A DNA stretch of 64,000 bases from Hyphomicrobiales bacterium. Lineage in GTDB: Bacteria; Pseudomonadota; Alphaproteobacteria; Rhizobiales; Rhizobiaceae. A program made the position numbers and the translations under genes. Each line of letters opens with the position of its first letter. The stretch's first letter is position 1. Positions 1-8,515 of the stretch are shown here, piece by piece. The stretch is from the NCBI GenBank assembly GCA_900465675.1, contig UBJR01000007.1:1-64000 (forward strand). The letters are read 5' to 3'. The notes under the pieces are model-generated. The model made no database searches. It was not told where the DNA came from and saw nothing but the letters and a program-made list of their open reading frames with translations.

Positions 1-25
1 CAGTGTCATGAAACGGAGATGAAGC

Positions 26-298
26 ATGCAATTCTCGTCGGATCTGGAGCGTCAACTCAACGGCTACGGTCTCACCACCGCGCACATCCTCTACCGCATT
101 CCCGATTTTGAATCCGTCCTGCAAACCTACGTTTGGCAGGACTACGATCTCGCTCCTGATTTTCCCGAAATGCGCAAGTTCCTGGACTTCTGGCGCGACA
201 GCCTCGACGGACCGCTGCACTCCGTCCGCTATACACACCAGCGTCTGATCGGACCGAACGAATGGCGACGTGTTGAGGGCGAGTTCAAGCTGAACTAA
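26..298 (+). CDS. usg: Usg family protein
   Basis: A 90-residue protein that I recognise as the small Usg-like family of alphaproteobacteria. The signature stretches are LNGYGLTTAHILYRIPD near residue 10, TYVWQDYDLAPDFP near residue 34 and GPLHSVRYTH near residue 62. The length matches the family. There is no signal peptide or membrane segment, so it is presumably cytoplasmic. The molecular role of the family is not established. The start ATG follows a GGAGATGAAGC ribosome-binding region. The next gene begins about 100 bases downstream, so no operon partner is evident. Confidence 0.85.
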   Translation: MQFSSDLERQLNGYGLTTAHILYRIPDFESVLQTYVWQDYDLAPDFPEMRKFLDFWRDSLDGPLHSVRYTHQRLIGPNEWRRVEGEFKLN

Positions 299-394
299 GC
301 TCTTGAAACGGAAATTTCCGCTTCCTAGCTCACCCGGCGATCGGGGCTTGATCAGTCCGGTGACTTTCCACGTCTATCCGGAGTGAGATCGAGA

Positions 395-685
395 ATGGAA
401 GAGAAGATCAAAATCATCGAAGACCTCAGCATCGAGGAGCGCGAAGTGGTCTTTGCCGATATCGCGCATGTCCTGGAGGCAGCTGCACGCGAGGCATATG
501 TCGAAGGCAACCGCCATTTTGCCGCGCTTTCCGCCAATATGGCACAGGCGATCTTCATCAATGCTGACGAACTGGCGCGTGACGACGAGCGTAAAGCCGA
601 GCGCGTGTTGCAGCAAGCAATCGCCATGATCTCGCAGTTCAAGGCCGTGCATCCTTATCGTATGGTGAGCCACGCAGGCCACTAG
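395..685 (+). CDS. Small hypothetical protein
   Basis: A 96-residue acidic, helical protein without a recognised domain. I chose the ATG at 395 over an in-frame GTG at 383 because codon use and composition look protein-like from there. It has no signal peptide, cysteine pair or membrane segment. The helical stretch EEREVVFADIAHVLEAAARE suggests a small helical bundle. The following gene is a decayed sensor kinase, which may once have been a neighbour in function, but nothing in the sequence proves it. The function is unknown. Confidence 0.6.
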   Translation: MEEKIKIIEDLSIEEREVVFADIAHVLEAAAREAYVEGNRHFAALSANMAQAIFINADELARDDERKAERVLQQAIAMISQFKAVHPYRMVSHAGH

Positions 686-709
686 AGGTGTGAAACCGCT
701 AGGCTTCTG

Positions 710-1391
710 ATGCCGTCTCAATCCCGAATGAAGACCAATGTTGTGACGGCGATATCGGTTTCGGCGCTCCGGGGTGAGGATGGCCGGATCCGACAAGTTG
801 GGTTCATTGCCATCGACATCTCGGCAAGCAAGAATGCGCAGGAGGCTGAACGCCACCTGGCTGCCATCATCGAGTCCTCGAATGACGCGATCCTTGGCAT
901 CGATCTCGACTTGACGATTACCAGCTGGAATGCCCCCGCCGAGAAGCTTTACGGTATTGACTGGCGAGCTCAATCATCGCGTGAAGAACGTCTTTGCCAC
1001 CGTCATCGCAATCTCGAAACAGACCCTGGGGCGGGAGGGGACGGGGCAGGACGAAGTAGACGCCTTCCGGGAACGGCTGACCTCTATGGCGAAGGCGCAT
1101 GATCTCCTTACACATCGAGACTGGCAGCGCGCCGATCTTTCAGCGCTGGTCAGGCAAGTCCTGGAGCCCTATCCCGCAGAATGTTTCGAGATCGAAGGCA
1201 TCCCTGTGCTTCTGCCGCAGAAGGCAGTCGTCTCGTTTTCTTTGGCTATCCACGAGCTCGCGACGAATGCTGCAAAGTACGGCGCATTGTCGGTTGCTCA
1301 ACGCAAGATCTCGATCTCCTGGCGGCTTGGCGACGGTGATGAGAGACGCGGTGCTGGATATAGATGCATGATCAGCAGACGATCCGGCTGA
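710..1391 (+). pseudogene. Decayed PAS/HWE-family sensor histidine kinase
   Basis: Two reading frames carry parts of one kinase. The first, 710 to about 955, holds the end of one PAS domain (VGFIAIDISASKNAQEAE) and the beginning of a second (AAIIESSNDAILGIDLDL, ITSWNAPAEKLYG). The second, from about 955, begins at LTGELNHRVKN, the HWE-family H-box with its phospho-accepting His. It continues through the N-box-like HELATNAAKYGALS and breaks off after ISISWRLGDGD. The rest of the second PAS domain is missing at the frame change and the C-terminal ATP-binding end is gone, so this is an internally deleted and end-truncated gene. HWE kinases in this group often feed the PhyR/EcfG stress cascade, which fits the surroundings. 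Confidence 0.8.
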
Positions 1392-1601
1392 GTGGCGACG
1401 ACCGGTGCCTCGCGCATCGGCCGTCGCCCCAGGTCCACCGCGAGCTCAAGGAGCGCTTCTTGGTACGCTTTGGCTTCAGATCTGTGAATCCCTGAATTCG
1501 AGAATTTTTGGCCGGTTGCCACTCCCGGCAGTCGTAAGTTGGTAGTCTACCGGCTGAACCCCTGCAGGACACAGTCAAAACGCGCTGCGGCGGGGGACGA
1601 T
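1392..1601. other. No recognised gene between the kinase remnant and a small stress gene
   Basis: I see no convincing coding sequence in either direction here. A minus-strand open frame overlapping the kinase remnant lacks family signatures. The stretch probably contains the lost 3' end of the kinase gene in unrecognisable form. Confidence 0.4.
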
Positions 1602-1626
1602 GGAACTTTCATTTCTTGCCTCAGTT
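1602..1626 (+). promoter_or_regulatory. EcfG/RpoE2-like promoter
   Basis: GGAAC at 1602-1606, a 16-base spacer, then AGTT at 1623-1626. This matches the rhizobial general-stress sigma factor pattern of GGAAC followed by 18-19 bases and TT. It lies 27 bases upstream of the small gene at 1653. Confidence 0.6.
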
Positions 1627-1652
1627 AGCTTCGATCATAGGAGGAAGCGAAC

Positions 1653-1853
1653 ATGGGTATGAATTCACCAAAGGACGGGGCTCCGGGCACGACGGATCAG
1701 TCACCACGCTGGGAAGGTCCCCAGGAAAATACTCCGAGGGGCTACCTTCGCGCGAAGGACGATCCCGACCGGGACCGGGATGCGAATGGCGAAAGCAACA
1801 GCGACCCTGAGGTCAAAAAGGTTTCTGACGCTTTCAAGACGAAAGACGACTGA
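1653..1853 (+). CDS. Small hydrophilic, probably stress-induced protein
   Basis: A 66-residue, very hydrophilic protein rich in D, P, G, E and K, with no cysteine and no hydrophobic core, suggesting an intrinsically disordered small protein. The start at 1653 is set by a strong AGGAGG Shine-Dalgarno sequence about 8 bases upstream. An EcfG-like promoter lies just before it. Small charged proteins of this kind are common in rhizobial general-stress regulons, but I do not recognise a family and assign no function. Confidence 0.6.
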   Translation: MGMNSPKDGAPGTTDQSPRWEGPQENTPRGYLRAKDDPDRDRDANGESNSDPEVKKVSDAFKTKDD

Positions 1854-1888
1854 TCTTGTCACACTCGGGAGCTGCGCGACCTCGGGCT

Positions 1889-2818
1889 ATGAATTTTGCC
1901 CCGGCCACGCTCGGGAAAATGGCTCTCGTCGCCATTTTGTGCGCCGGCACCGTGGTTGCGGCCGGCTGGTATATAAGCGCAGCCCGCCCGCCGTTTTCCC
2001 AAGGCGATCCGCAGTTCAAGGGTGCCGGTGACGCGGTGCACGGGCAACTGATCTTCGCGGCTGGCGATTGTGCGTCCTGCCATGCGACCCCTGGCGAACC
2101 CGATCGACTGCGACTTGGGGGCGGCATGGCGCTCGGCTCACCGTTCGGCACCTTTCGGCCGCCTAACATTTCTCCGGATCCGGTGGACGGCATCGGCAGA
2201 TGGACGGCCGTCGATCTGGCGAACGCGCTCGTCGGCGGGGTGTCGCCTGAGCAAGAGCATTATTATCCCGCTTTTCCCTATACGAGCTTCACTGGAATGA
2301 CGGCTGGCGACATCCGGGACCTCTACGCGTATCTCATGACGCTTCCCAAAGTCTCGGGGCGGGCACCGCCGCATCACCCGTCTATCCTGTTTCGCATTCG
2401 CCGGTTCGTCGGATTTTGGAAGCTGCTGTTTTTTCGAGAGGGCCAATCGGAGGCCCGACTGAGTGGCGAGCCGATCCATGATCGCGGCGCTTATCTAGTC
2501 GAGAACGTATCCCACTGCGCCGAATGCCACTCCAGTCGGAACGTCTTCGGTGCCATCAAACCCGACACCCGGTTTGCCGGAGGAGTCGATCCGCAAGGGA
2601 CCGGGTTCGTGCCCAACATCACGCAGCAGAACCTGGGCAAGTGGACCGAGCGAGACATTGCAACAATTCTAAAAACAGGCGACACGCCTGACCATGGCCG
2701 TGTCGGATCGTCGATGGCCGACGTCGTGACCAACACGGCCATGTTGCCCGACAGCGATCGTGATGCGATTGCGCGCTACATCAAGGCCCTCCCGGCCTTG
2801 CTGACGCCCCATCCCTAA
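1889..2818 (+). CDS. Membrane-anchored diheme cytochrome c
   Basis: About 309 residues. A hydrophobic N-terminal segment (MALVAILCAGTVVAAGWYIS) acts as signal anchor, followed by two periplasmic cytochrome c domains with heme-binding motifs CASCH and CAECH. The layout resembles cytochrome subunits of membrane dehydrogenases, which pass electrons from a periplasmic dehydrogenase to the respiratory chain. I prefer the ATG at 1889; an in-frame TTG at 1856 would add 11 polar residues. It converges with the minus-strand caa3 operon, with only two bases between the stops, so it may supply electrons to that oxidase. That link is inferred from position only. Confidence 0.85.
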   Translation: MNFAPATLGKMALVAILCAGTVVAAGWYISAARPPFSQGDPQFKGAGDAVHGQLIFAAGDCASCHATPGEPDRLRLGGGMALGSPFGTFRPPNISPDPVDGIGRWTAVDLANALVGGVSPEQEHYYPAFPYTSFTGMTAGDIRDLYAYLMTLPKVSGRAPPHHPSILFRIRRFVGFWKLLFFREGQSEARLSGEPIHDRGAYLVENVSHCAECHSSRNVFGAIKPDTRFAGGVDPQGTGFVPNITQQNLGKWTERDIATILKTGDTPDHGRVGSSMADVVTNTAMLPDSDRDAIARYIKALPALLTPHP

Positions 2819-2820
2819 CC

Positions 2821-3237
2821 TCAATGTGCGTAGAGATAGGCGGCCAGGTCCTTAGCTTCCTGCTCTGAGATGCCCGTCTTGGGCATCGCCGTCTGCGGCG
2901 AAAAGCTCTGCGGCGAAACGATCCATGCAACAAGGTTGTCGGAGCGGTTTTCCAGCACACCGGCAATATAGACGTGTTTGGATAACCCGGTGAGTGGCGC
3001 GCCGGTTTGGCCGTCCGCCCCCGGTATGCCCGGAATGGTATGGCAACCCGAACAACCATAGCGACGAAAGAGTGCGGGAGCGCGCGCCGGATCGCCACCG
3101 GTCAGCGCCACAGCTGCGGCCGTCCTTGTCTGACTGTCGCGTATTGTATTGGTAACCACAAAGGCGCTCAGCCCGGCAGCAACAGCGGCGGCAACCCAGA
3201 CTATGGGGCGAGGGGCCAAGCCGGCAACATCAGGCAT
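2821..3237 (-). CDS. Membrane-anchored monoheme cytochrome c
   Basis: 138 residues: an N-terminal transmembrane anchor (PIVWVAAAVAAGLSAFVV), then a class I cytochrome c domain with CSGCH and a distal methionine in TAMPKTGIS. The ATG at 3237 has an AGGAG element 6 bases upstream and overlaps the end of ctaG by 8 bases, so the two are translationally coupled. It is the last gene of the oxidase operon and is the likely electron donor or an accessory cytochrome of the oxidase. An upstream ATG at 3261 is less likely. Confidence 0.85.
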   Translation of the reverse strand: MPDVAGLAPRPIVWVAAAVAAGLSAFVVTNTIRDSQTRTAAAVALTGGDPARAPALFRRYGCSGCHTIPGIPGADGQTGAPLTGLSKHVYIAGVLENRSDNLVAWIVSPQSFSPQTAMPKTGISEQEAKDLAAYLYAH

Positions 3238-4108
3238 TTCGCGCTCCTCTCTCGCTGGCACCGCGGATCCAGAGCGCCAGCATCGTCATCGCCGCAGCTG
3301 CATAGATGGTACCGGCCGGCACCCACATGATCATGCCGGCCAGTTGCTGATCCTCCAGGGGTGTCAGCCCCCAGGCAGAATCGGTTTGCGTCTGGGCGAT
3401 ATAGAGAACGCGCGGTGCCAGCGCCATCAAGGCGCCGAGGATGCTCGTGTGTAACATCGTCAGGAACATGTGCCAGGCAGCGGCGCCGTAGTCGCTTTTC
3501 CAAACGACCGCCCACCAGAACAGGACCGCCGTTGCAAAAAAACTGAGGTGCTGGAGGCGATGCATAGCGGTATTGGTCACGGCTGCGTCGAACAGGAAGG
3601 GCAGGTGCCAGCCCCAGATGGCGACACCATGGATGGCGGTGGCGCTGGTCGCTCCCGTGCTCCAGTCCCATGACCGCCGGATGAGGGGAGTTCGCATGGC
3701 AGCGCCTAAGCCAAGACGCGCTCGTTTTGGCAGACCCCATAGAAGGAGGCCGACCGGGCGCGCAAGCACGATCAACGGTGCCGAGACGGCCATGACGATC
3801 TCGTGTTCGATCATATGAAAGGTAAAAAGGTGTTCTCCGAGCCAGTGGAGCGGCGAGATCAGCGCGCCCGCGAGAGTCAGCATGCCGCTGTAGAAGAACA
3901 AGCTTTGGCGGTGCCTCGCTCCAAGCCGGCGCGCCCGACCTGAAAGCCTCACGATGCCGAACGTGTAGAGTGCGCTGATCACGGTGATTGGTAGCACGAT
4001 CCACGGATCGAATGTCCATGCCGACGCAGCCGTATGAGGATCGTCTCCATGGGCCAGCGCCGGAGCGGCCATCATCAGTGAGATCAAGGTGCAGATCAGC
4101 GCTGACAT
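3230..4108 (-). CDS. ctaG: Cytochrome c oxidase assembly protein CtaG (caa3-type family)
   Basis: 292 residues. The start is the ATG at 4108, which gives a clean signal-like N-terminus (MSALICTLISLMMAAPALAHG); the longer open frame upstream is antisense-like filler. Several transmembrane helices follow, with conserved histidines in FHMIEHEIVM and the segment FLTMLHTSILGALMALAPR. This is the caa3_CtaG family, which helps copper-centre assembly of caa3 oxidases in the cytoplasmic membrane. It sits directly after the oxidase structural genes and a small membrane protein, overlapping the latter by 13 bases. Confidence 0.9.
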   Translation of the reverse strand: MSALICTLISLMMAAPALAHGDDPHTAASAWTFDPWIVLPITVISALYTFGIVRLSGRARRLGARHRQSLFFYSGMLTLAGALISPLHWLGEHLFTFHMIEHEIVMAVSAPLIVLARPVGLLLWGLPKRARLGLGAAMRTPLIRRSWDWSTGATSATAIHGVAIWGWHLPFLFDAAVTNTAMHRLQHLSFFATAVLFWWAVVWKSDYGAAAWHMFLTMLHTSILGALMALAPRVLYIAQTQTDSAWGLTPLEDQQLAGMIMWVPAGTIYAAAAMTMLALWIRGASERGARNA

Positions 4109-4404
4109 GGGTCCAGCAGCATCGACGCCGCCCCCTGCAATAGCAGCGCAAAGACAAAGGCGGAGGCGATCACAAATCCCGCATCGACGACAAACCGCTC
4201 GGTCCGGCCGACGGGTCTTGGCGCGAGACGAGAGGCAGCAGCCCCTGCAATCGACATCAACAAGAGGGCCGAGCAAAGGGCGGGTGTCCAAACCATCTGT
4301 CGCCGGCAATCGAGGTAGGGGGTGATCTGCCCAAGCTGCGTCCCCACGGCCCAGGCCAGCGGCGGCACGACAAGTCCGCCATATCGCATCCAGGTTCTGG
4401 TCAT
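4096..4404 (-). CDS. Small membrane protein of the oxidase operon
   Basis: 102 residues beginning MTRTWMRYGGLVVPPLAWAV, with three predicted transmembrane helices (about residues 8-24, 38-56 and 72-96). The start overlaps the end of the subunit III gene by 4 bases (ATGA) and the end overlaps ctaG by 13 bases, so it is embedded in the operon. Small membrane proteins at this position are found in similar caa3 clusters, but I do not recognise a named family. It may be an accessory subunit or assembly aid. Confidence 0.7.
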   Translation of the reverse strand: MTRTWMRYGGLVVPPLAWAVGTQLGQITPYLDCRRQMVWTPALCSALLLMSIAGAAASRLAPRPVGRTERFVVDAGFVIASAFVFALLLQGAASMLLDPCQR

Positions 4405-5003
4405 AGGCGCGGTACCCAGTAGAGACAGACATACATTGGCAACCAGGTTGCCACCACGAAGTTCCAGTACATGGCGTTGTCGCTGACATCGCCGTAGCGC
4501 CGCGGATTGTCGCCATGCCTGGAAAACATCAGGCAGGTCAGCACCAGCGTGTCGATCAGGTCGGTTATGATATGGGTCGTGTGCAGTCCAAGCATCACCC
4601 AAACGATCGAGCCGTAGGTATTCTGGTCCCACGAGACGTGCATGGCCGGAAATTCGAAGATACGAACGATGAGCGGCGCCACCCCCAGCAGCGACATGAT
4701 GATCAGGCCGACACGGACCTTCGCCAAATTCTGCTGCCGTGCCCAGCGGGCAATCAGGACGTTGGGAAGCAGGCTGGCAATCAGCAACGCCGTCAAGGCC
4801 GTTCCGGGCAGCAGATCGGGGGGCGGTGCATTCGACGGCCAGTGCGGTGCCAGGCTCATGAGGTAGAGGTAGACAACGATCGAAAGCGCAAAGCCTGTTC
4901 CCTCGATCAGCATGAAGGCAAGCGTTCCCCACCAGGTCAGGCTTGCGGTGCCAAGCCCATGCGGGGGCAGTTTCGTGAGATTGAGTACGACGGATTGTTT
5001 CAT
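4401..5003 (-). CDS. ctaE: Cytochrome c oxidase subunit III
   Basis: 200 residues from the ATG at 5003, which overlaps the subunit I stop in an ATGA. It has five transmembrane helices typical of short heme-copper subunit III. The conserved Glu lies in the helix TLAFMLIEGTGFALS and a conserved His in MLGLHTTHIITDLIDT. The C-terminus YWNFVVATWLPMYVCLYWVP matches the family ending. It forms the caa3 oxidase core with the adjacent subunits I and II. The 12 codons upstream of the chosen start overlap subunit I and are not needed. Confidence 0.92.
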   Translation of the reverse strand: MKQSVVLNLTKLPPHGLGTASLTWWGTLAFMLIEGTGFALSIVVYLYLMSLAPHWPSNAPPPDLLPGTALTALLIASLLPNVLIARWARQQNLAKVRVGLIIMSLLGVAPLIVRIFEFPAMHVSWDQNTYGSIVWVMLGLHTTHIITDLIDTLVLTCLMFSRHGDNPRRYGDVSDNAMYWNFVVATWLPMYVCLYWVPRL

Positions 5004-6913
5004 GAGTCGTCCTCCGGAGTGCCTTTCGGCCAGAACCATCCGATCAGGGCAATCGACACAGGGATCGATCCCCAGACGACTGCCCAGGGCGTGAAGATCG
5101 ACCAGATCAACAGCACCGTGGTTGCGAGTGCCGACCAGAGCGGCCAGATCGAGTTGTCAGGTGACGACTCGCGCGCCTCTGGAAGCGCTTCGACGACGCT
5201 GCTGACGATCAATTCGCGACGGTCGACCGACAGGCCGGAGGCAACGGGAAGCGTTTCTGATTTCTCTGACAAGGGCGCGAGACTACTGACCACCGGCAAG
5301 CGCGAGAAATTATAGGATGGCGGCGGCGACGAGGTCGACCATTCGAGCGTCGATGCGTCCCAGGGATTGTCAGGCGCGGCCGCACCGGAGACGGCGCTAC
5401 GGATGGCATCGATAAAGAACAGCAGGAAACCGGCCGCAAGGATGACGGCACTCAGGCTAACGAACATGTTCAAGCCAGACCACGGCATTTCCGGCCGATA
5501 GGTATAGATGCGGCGCGGCATGCCCTGCAGCCCGAGGATATGCATGGGAAAGAAGGTCAGGTTGAAGCCGGTAAAGATCAGGCCGAACGCCCAGCGACCG
5601 AGCCTCTCGCTCATCATTCGGCCGGTGATCTTTGGGAACCAGTAATAAATCGCCCCGAGCAGCGGAAAGACCGCGCCACCCACAAGAACGTAATGGAAGT
5701 GAGCAACCACGAAATAGGTGTCGTGAACCTGCGTGTCGAAGGGCACGGAGGCCACCATGACGCCTGTCATCCCGCCGATGACGAATATCACCATGAAGCC
5801 GATGACGAACAGGAACGGCGTCTTAAACACCGGTCTGCCGGCCCACATCGTCGCCAGCCAGCAGAATATTTGCAGACCAGCAGGAATGGCGATCGCCATG
5901 CTCGACGCCGTAAAGAAGCTTTCGCCCAGACGCGGCAGCCCGGCGACGAACATATGATGCACCCAGAGTCCGAAGGCCAGAACCCCTGTCGCGACCAAAG
6001 CCATTACCATGGCAAGATAACCAAACACGGGGCGCCGCGTAAAGGTCGCGACGATCGTCGAGACCATGCCGACGGCCGGCAGGAAGATGATGTAGACCTC
6101 CGGGTGGCCGAAGAACCAGAACAGGTGCTGCCACAGCAGTACGTCGCCGCCCTCGGCCGGATTGAAGAAGTGCGTGCCGACAAGCCGGTCGAGGATCAGC
6201 GCCGAGCTGGCGATCATGATTGCCGGCATCGCCATGATGATGAGAAACGATGTGACCAGCATCGACCAGACGAACAATGGGATCCGGTCGAGCGACATGC
6301 CGGGTGCGCGTTGCTTGAACACGGTGACAACGATCTCGACCGCGACGGCCAGCGCCGAGACTTCGGTAAACGTGATCATCTGCGCCCAAATGTCGGCGCG
6401 TTTTCCAGCAGCATATTGCGGTCCAGATAGCGGCACGTAGGCAAACCAGCCGACGTCAGGGCCAGTATCGACCGCAAAGGCGATCCACAGCAGCAGCCCG
6501 CCGGCCAGATACATCCAGTAGGAAAACGCGTTGAGGCGCGGGAAGGCGATGTTGCGGGTGCCGACCATCAGGGGCACGAGATAGACCGCCATCGCCTCCA
6601 TGACTGGCACGGCAAACAGAAACATCATGTTCGTGCCGTGCATGGTAAAAATCTGATTGTAGCGATCGGGACCGATAAACCGCGCTTCGGGCTCGGATAG
6701 TTGCAGCCGCATCGCCATCGCCAGGAGCCCACCGAGCGCCAGAAACACGAAGGCCGTCACGATGTATCGGCGGCCGATGATTTTATGGTCGACGGTCGAA
6801 AGCGCGCCCCACACCCCCGCAGGTGTCGACCAGGTCTGTGAGAGACGGCGGTCGAGCTCGATCTCGCCCAATCCGGTATCGCGCAGATCCTGGCCGTCCT
6901 CCTTGATGGTCAT
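5000..6913 (-). CDS. ctaD: Cytochrome c oxidase subunit I (caa3 type)
   Basis: 637 residues with 12 transmembrane helices of the heme-copper oxidase fold. Visible ligands are His92 (MHGTNMMF) for low-spin heme, the CuB His-Tyr pair in WFFGHPEVYIIFLPAVG, two further CuB His in WVHHMF, and the heme ligands in HDTYFVVAHFHYVL. These make it an A-type, proton-pumping oxidase. A C-terminal extension of about 110 residues carries two more predicted helices (IWPLWSALATTVLLIW and GSIPVSIALIGWFW), as in long caa3 subunit I. It reduces oxygen to water in the cytoplasmic membrane. It overlaps subunit II and subunit III by 4 bases on each side. Confidence 0.96.
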   Translation of the reverse strand: MTIKEDGQDLRDTGLGEIELDRRLSQTWSTPAGVWGALSTVDHKIIGRRYIVTAFVFLALGGLLAMAMRLQLSEPEARFIGPDRYNQIFTMHGTNMMFLFAVPVMEAMAVYLVPLMVGTRNIAFPRLNAFSYWMYLAGGLLLWIAFAVDTGPDVGWFAYVPLSGPQYAAGKRADIWAQMITFTEVSALAVAVEIVVTVFKQRAPGMSLDRIPLFVWSMLVTSFLIIMAMPAIMIASSALILDRLVGTHFFNPAEGGDVLLWQHLFWFFGHPEVYIIFLPAVGMVSTIVATFTRRPVFGYLAMVMALVATGVLAFGLWVHHMFVAGLPRLGESFFTASSMAIAIPAGLQIFCWLATMWAGRPVFKTPFLFVIGFMVIFVIGGMTGVMVASVPFDTQVHDTYFVVAHFHYVLVGGAVFPLLGAIYYWFPKITGRMMSERLGRWAFGLIFTGFNLTFFPMHILGLQGMPRRIYTYRPEMPWSGLNMFVSLSAVILAAGFLLFFIDAIRSAVSGAAAPDNPWDASTLEWSTSSPPPSYNFSRLPVVSSLAPLSEKSETLPVASGLSVDRRELIVSSVVEALPEARESSPDNSIWPLWSALATTVLLIWSIFTPWAVVWGSIPVSIALIGWFWPKGTPEDDS

Positions 6914-7899
6914 TTAAGGCTCTCCATATAGGCGGAGATATTCCGGAGCTCCACGCTTGTTAGGGGAACCATCGGCATGTTGTTGCCCGGCTTGAGGGTC
7001 TGCGGATCGGCAATCCAGGCCGCGAGCGACCCGCGTGTGGTTTCGAGAAGCCCGGCCGCAATCGTCTGACGGCTGCCGACATGGGTCAGGTCGGGGCCGG
7101 TGGTGCCGATGGCCGGAGTACCGCGAACCGTATGGCATGCAGCACAAGGTTTTGACAGAAAAGCGAGCTTTCCGGCGGCAGCCTCGGGGTCCGTCGGCAT
7201 CACGCCGTTTTCGCGTTGGACCGCAATCCACCGCTGATAATCCGCAGGCTCATCGGCAATGACCATCATCGCCATGTGAGTGTGCTGCAGGCCGCAAAAT
7301 TCGGCGCACTGGCCGCGATAGTTGCCGGGCCGTTCCGCTCGCAGAAGAAGACTGTTGCTGCGGCCCGGCACGAGATCCTGTTTGCCCGCAAGGCTCGGCA
7401 CCCAGAACGAGTGCACAACATCCGCACTTTCGAGCTGGATCCGAACATCCTGACCGACCGGGATATGGATTTCGTTGGCAGTCTGGAAGCTGAGCGCCGG
7501 ATTGGCGTCGGCATAGATGACCTGCCACCACCACTGCTGCCCCCTGACGGTGATCGTCAGCGCTGCGTTTTCCGGCAAACCGATGCCGCGTGTGGTGTAA
7601 AAGCTTGCGATCGTCAGACCTGCGATAATCATGACCGTCGCGGCAACGGCACTGCCAACGCTCATCGTCAAGGGCCGTTTACGGGCCTCGCCGCCGTCGC
7701 CGGACCGTTTCCGCAGCAGTGCCCAGCCGAGCACGACCATGACCAGGAGCCAGACGACCGTGCAGATGACGGTTATGCCGATGATCAGGTGCTCGACATG
7801 GATCGCCGGAGCGCCCTGAGGATCCAGAGCCGACTGGTTGCCGCTACAGCCAGCGACAGCAGCAATGATCGACAGCGCAAGGATCCGAGCGGTTCTCAA
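6910..7899 (-). CDS. ctaC: Cytochrome c oxidase subunit II with fused cytochrome c domain
   Basis: 329 residues. The N-terminus is a lipoprotein signal with lipobox VAGC near residue 18. Two transmembrane helices follow (about 38-60 and 85-105), then the periplasmic cupredoxin domain with the CuA site CAEFCGLQHTHM, then a fused cytochrome c domain with CAACH. This fusion defines the caa3 type. The start is a TTG at 7899 overlapping the upstream stop (TTGA); an alternative ATG would remove the lipobox, so I keep the TTG. It receives electrons from cytochrome c and passes them to subunit I. Confidence 0.94.
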   Translation of the reverse strand: MRTARILALSIIAAVAGCSGNQSALDPQGAPAIHVEHLIIGITVICTVVWLLVMVVLGWALLRKRSGDGGEARKRPLTMSVGSAVAATVMIIAGLTIASFYTTRGIGLPENAALTITVRGQQWWWQVIYADANPALSFQTANEIHIPVGQDVRIQLESADVVHSFWVPSLAGKQDLVPGRSNSLLLRAERPGNYRGQCAEFCGLQHTHMAMMVIADEPADYQRWIAVQRENGVMPTDPEAAAGKLAFLSKPCAACHTVRGTPAIGTTGPDLTHVGSRQTIAAGLLETTRGSLAAWIADPQTLKPGNNMPMVPLTSVELRNISAYMESLK

Positions 7900-8495
7900 G
7901 GGGAGGGCCCCTGGTCTGGGTGGGCGCCGACCGGTCCTTCGTTGAACAGGATCTTCGCCGGCGCCCGGTTTTCGGCCGGCCGCGTGTGGCGGTCGTCCCT
8001 GCGACCCGTCGCCGCCATTTTGGCCGAATAGGCGCCGATGGTCTGGACATAACCGGCCAGTTGCCAGATTTGCTCGATCGTCATCCGGTCACGAAAGGCC
8101 GGCATGCCGTGCGGGCGACCGTCGCGGATCGACGCGACAATCGACACCATCTCCGGACCATACAGCCACCAACCGTCGAGGAAGGAAGGACCTACGTTTC
8201 CGCGCCCATCGCCGTGACACTCTTGGCAGCCGAACCAGCTATAGAGTCGCTGGCCCTGGCTGAGATTATAAGCGTCGCTTTCGTAAGGTTTCCCCTCAGC
8301 GAAATAACTCTCGGGCGGCGCACCGCTGATGCCATTGGACATTAGCCGGAACCGGTCGAGGTCGGCGACGACGGGTGGATCGGTCCGGAGTTCCCGCGGC
8401 TGCCGAGCCCAGCCGAGAAGCGCGGCCCCGGCGGCGACCAGCAGAAAGGTTGCCAGAAACGACCACTTTGCGTCGTTGATGCTCCCGAACATCAT
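7896..8495 (-). CDS. Membrane-anchored cytochrome c, oxidase operon
   Basis: 199 residues with an N-terminal membrane anchor (WSFLATFLLVAAGAALLGWA) and one cytochrome c domain containing CQECH, with a possible distal Met in PHGMPAFRDRM. It lies 20 bases after the molybdopterin oxidoreductase and overlaps subunit II by 4 bases. The position suggests that it carries electrons from a donor, perhaps the upstream oxidoreductase, to the caa3 oxidase. That pairing is inference from gene order. The C-terminal tail (KILFNEGPVGAHPDQ) is low complexity. Confidence 0.85.
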   Translation of the reverse strand: MMFGSINDAKWSFLATFLLVAAGAALLGWARQPRELRTDPPVVADLDRFRLMSNGISGAPPESYFAEGKPYESDAYNLSQGQRLYSWFGCQECHGDGRGNVGPSFLDGWWLYGPEMVSIVASIRDGRPHGMPAFRDRMTIEQIWQLAGYVQTIGAYSAKMAATGRRDDRHTRPAENRAPAKILFNEGPVGAHPDQGPSP

Positions 8496-8515
8496 GTGCT
8501 CACCCGGTCACCCCC

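Noticed and set aside
5540..6430. Long open frame antisense to ctaD (296 codons)
   Set aside because: It is rich in H, R, D and E, has no family motif and mirrors the codon bias of the oxidase gene on the other strand.
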